7,016 bases of DNA from CAYVXE01 sp964455375. GTDB lineage: Bacteria > Zhuqueibacterota > Zhuqueibacteria > Oceanimicrobiales > Oceanimicrobiaceae. Positions 6,441 through 7,016 of this stretch are shown piece by piece (position 1 is the stretch's first letter; every line of letters begins with the position of its first letter). The notes under the pieces are model-generated. The model had not been told where the DNA came from, searched no databases, and was given only the letters and a program-made list of their open reading frames with translations. The position numbers were made by a program, and so were the translations under genes. Location of the stretch: NCBI GenBank assembly GCA_964455375.1, contig CAYVXE010000166.1, forward strand, positions 1-7,016, given 5' to 3'.

Positions 6441-6465
6441 AGGGGGTTAAAAAATCCCTTTTTTT
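6441..6465 (+). terminator. probable terminator of the purM-apt operon
   Basis: AGGGG (6441-6445) can pair with TCCCT (6455-6459), with inner TT/AA pairing. A run of seven T ends at 6465. The stem is short, but it directly follows the 9-bp hairpin at 6418-6439, which also forms in + strand RNA. The two together are likely to end transcription after apt. They make a convergent, two-way termination zone. Confidence 0.65.
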
Positions 6466-6471
6466 GTTGAT

Positions 6472-6514
6472 TCGACATCCTTGTCGATTATATTATCGGA
6501 GAGAAACCGATTTT
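6472..6514. repeat. two further inverted repeats in the convergent spacer
   Basis: TCGACA (6472-6477) and TGTCGA (6482-6487) form a perfect 6-bp stem with a 4-nt loop. ATCGG (6495-6499) and CCGAT (6507-6511) form a 5-bp stem with a 7-nt loop, followed by four T at 6511-6514. With the two terminators this gives four hairpins in about 105 bases. They would lie in the 3' untranslated RNA of the minus-strand gene. The rest of the spacer 6381-6561 shows nothing coding. Confidence 0.55.
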
Positions 6515-6561
6515 CCTAAAGTGAAAATGTAAGGATTTTGATTAAATAACTGTAACATGAT

Positions 6562-6750
6562 TTAGTCGAAATCCAGATCCAGGTCTTCTTTGTAGTTGTT
6601 TAATTCAGCCCACAGTTTGCAGTTAATCGACAATTCCCGATACCATAGTTGTTTGTAAAAATTTGTTTGCCTGGCATGATAAACTTTATTGTTATAAATC
6701 AGCCAGCCGACCAACACAAGCAAAGATGAGATGACAATTGCAGAAATCAT
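6562..6750 (-). CDS. small single-pass membrane protein, function unknown
   Basis: A 62-residue protein I do not recognise. Residues 2-19 (ISAIVISSLLVLVGWLIY) form one hydrophobic helix. A polar segment with several basic residues follows (about 20-45), then a C-terminal tail ending in KEDLDLDFD. Basic residues after the helix predict the C terminus in the cytoplasm; there is no lipobox or signal-peptidase site. It is judged real because GAGGAG (complement of 6757-6762) lies six bases upstream of ATG, the best ribosome binding site in the window, and because a strong minus-strand terminator follows. It is convergent to the apt operon. No convincing minus-strand promoter could be picked out. 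Confidence 0.72.
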   Translation of the reverse strand: MISAIVISSLLVLVGWLIYNNKVYHARQTNFYKQLWYRELSINCKLWAELNNYKEDLDLDFD

Positions 6751-6875
6751 AAGATGCTCCTCTTTTTTTATAGAATCGTCTCTCTCATAAACGATCTGAA
6801 GTAATTTGCAAAGAATTCATAAGCATCAAAGTTTGTTCACAAAAATAACATTTCAGGGACATCAAATTTAGGAAA

Positions 6876-6884
6876 TTATCCACA
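6876..6884 (+). promoter_or_regulatory. DnaA-box-like sequence
   Basis: TTATCCACA exactly matches the consensus DnaA box TTATNCACA. A one-mismatch relative, TTGTTCACA, lies at 6833-6841, in the same orientation and 43 bases upstream. Both fall in the AT-rich, gene-free stretch 6751-6961. No replication gene is nearby, and a single exact match can arise by chance, so function is unproven. Confidence 0.3.
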
Positions 6885-6902
6885 ATAAATGACTGATAAA
6901 TC

Positions 6903-6931
6903 TTGATTTTATCGGCATAATAATTTATATT
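6903..6931 (+). promoter_or_regulatory. sigma70-type promoter of tRNA-Arg
   Basis: TTGATT (6903-6908) and TATATT (6926-6931) resemble the -35 and -10 consensus hexamers, at the optimal spacing of 17 bases. Transcription would start near 6938, giving a leader of about 24 nt before tRNA-Arg at 6962. The surrounding 6751-6961 region is AT-rich and holds no other gene that I can see. Confidence 0.65.
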
Positions 6932-6961
6932 GTTCAATTCAAATTATCGTATTTAATTTAT

Positions 6962-7016
6962 GCCCCTATAGCTCAGGTGGATAGAGCTACGGTTTCCTAA
7001 ACCGTGTGTCGCAGGT
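6962..7016 (+). tRNA. tRNA-Arg(CCT), 5' part only
   Basis: The gene runs off the right edge. Present are the 5' acceptor strand GCCCCTA, the D arm (GCTCAGGTGGATAGAGC), and an anticodon arm with stem ACGGT/ACCGT and loop TTCCTAA, giving anticodon CCT at 6996-6998 for AGG codons. The T arm begins with GCAGGT at the edge. The missing part would hold the rest of the T arm and the 3' acceptor strand. Confidence 0.94.

Noticed and set aside
6962..7016. tRNA-Arg as an integration site for a mobile island
   Set aside because: tRNA genes are common targets, but the gene is cut by the window edge and no integrase or direct-repeat copy is visible.
1..7016. CRISPR array, insertion sequence, toxin-antitoxin, or defence system
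   Set aside because: No regularly spaced repeats, transposase-like frames, terminal inverted repeats or known defence domains were found; the window is mostly housekeeping genes.

Overview
The window is a bacterial housekeeping region, most likely from a draft or metagenome assembly because 100 unresolved bases interrupt one gene. Hints about the organism are indirect. All four tRNA genes whose 3' end is visible lack an encoded CCA tail. Several genes have clear Shine-Dalgarno sequences (gpsA, usp, asnS, apt and the minus-strand small gene), which argues against typical Bacteroidetes. A DUF4416 protein and a Bacillus/Thermus-type asparaginyl-tRNA synthetase are present. This fits a poorly sampled environmental lineage, perhaps in the FCB/Calditrichota/KSB1 or delta-proteobacterial neighbourhood, but the phylum cannot be fixed from this sequence.

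Layout. Positions 1-463 hold a tRNA cluster on the + strand: the 3' part of tRNA-Gly(GCC), then tRNA-Cys(GCA), tRNA-Leu(TAA) and tRNA-Leu(CAA), closed by an intrinsic terminator. Positions 464-625 are an AT-rich spacer with a 12-bp palindrome. Positions 626-6380 carry eight tightly packed + strand genes with gaps of 27 nt or less: DUF4416, purM (broken by the assembly gap), gpsA, a tandem-domain universal stress protein, asnS, a TIGR00725 (LOG-like) protein, acylphosphatase and apt. They look like one operon. Positions 6381-6561 hold a chain of hairpins that seems to terminate transcription from both sides. Positions 6562-6750 encode a small one-helix membrane protein on the minus strand. Positions 6751-6961 are AT-rich, with a good sigma70-type promoter for tRNA-Arg(CCT), which runs off the right edge.

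How the genes relate. The operon mixes purine synthesis (purM), purine salvage (apt, perhaps the LOG-like protein), phospholipid precursor supply (gpsA), translation (asnS), stress response (usp) and acyl-phosphate hydrolysis (acylphosphatase). This looks like a general growth operon, not a dedicated pathway. I see no mobile element, CRISPR array, defence system or biosynthetic cluster. The least explained items are the small membrane protein with its strong ribosome binding site and own terminator, DUF4416 overlapping purM, and the LOG-like protein with an altered PGGxGT-type motif two genes from apt.
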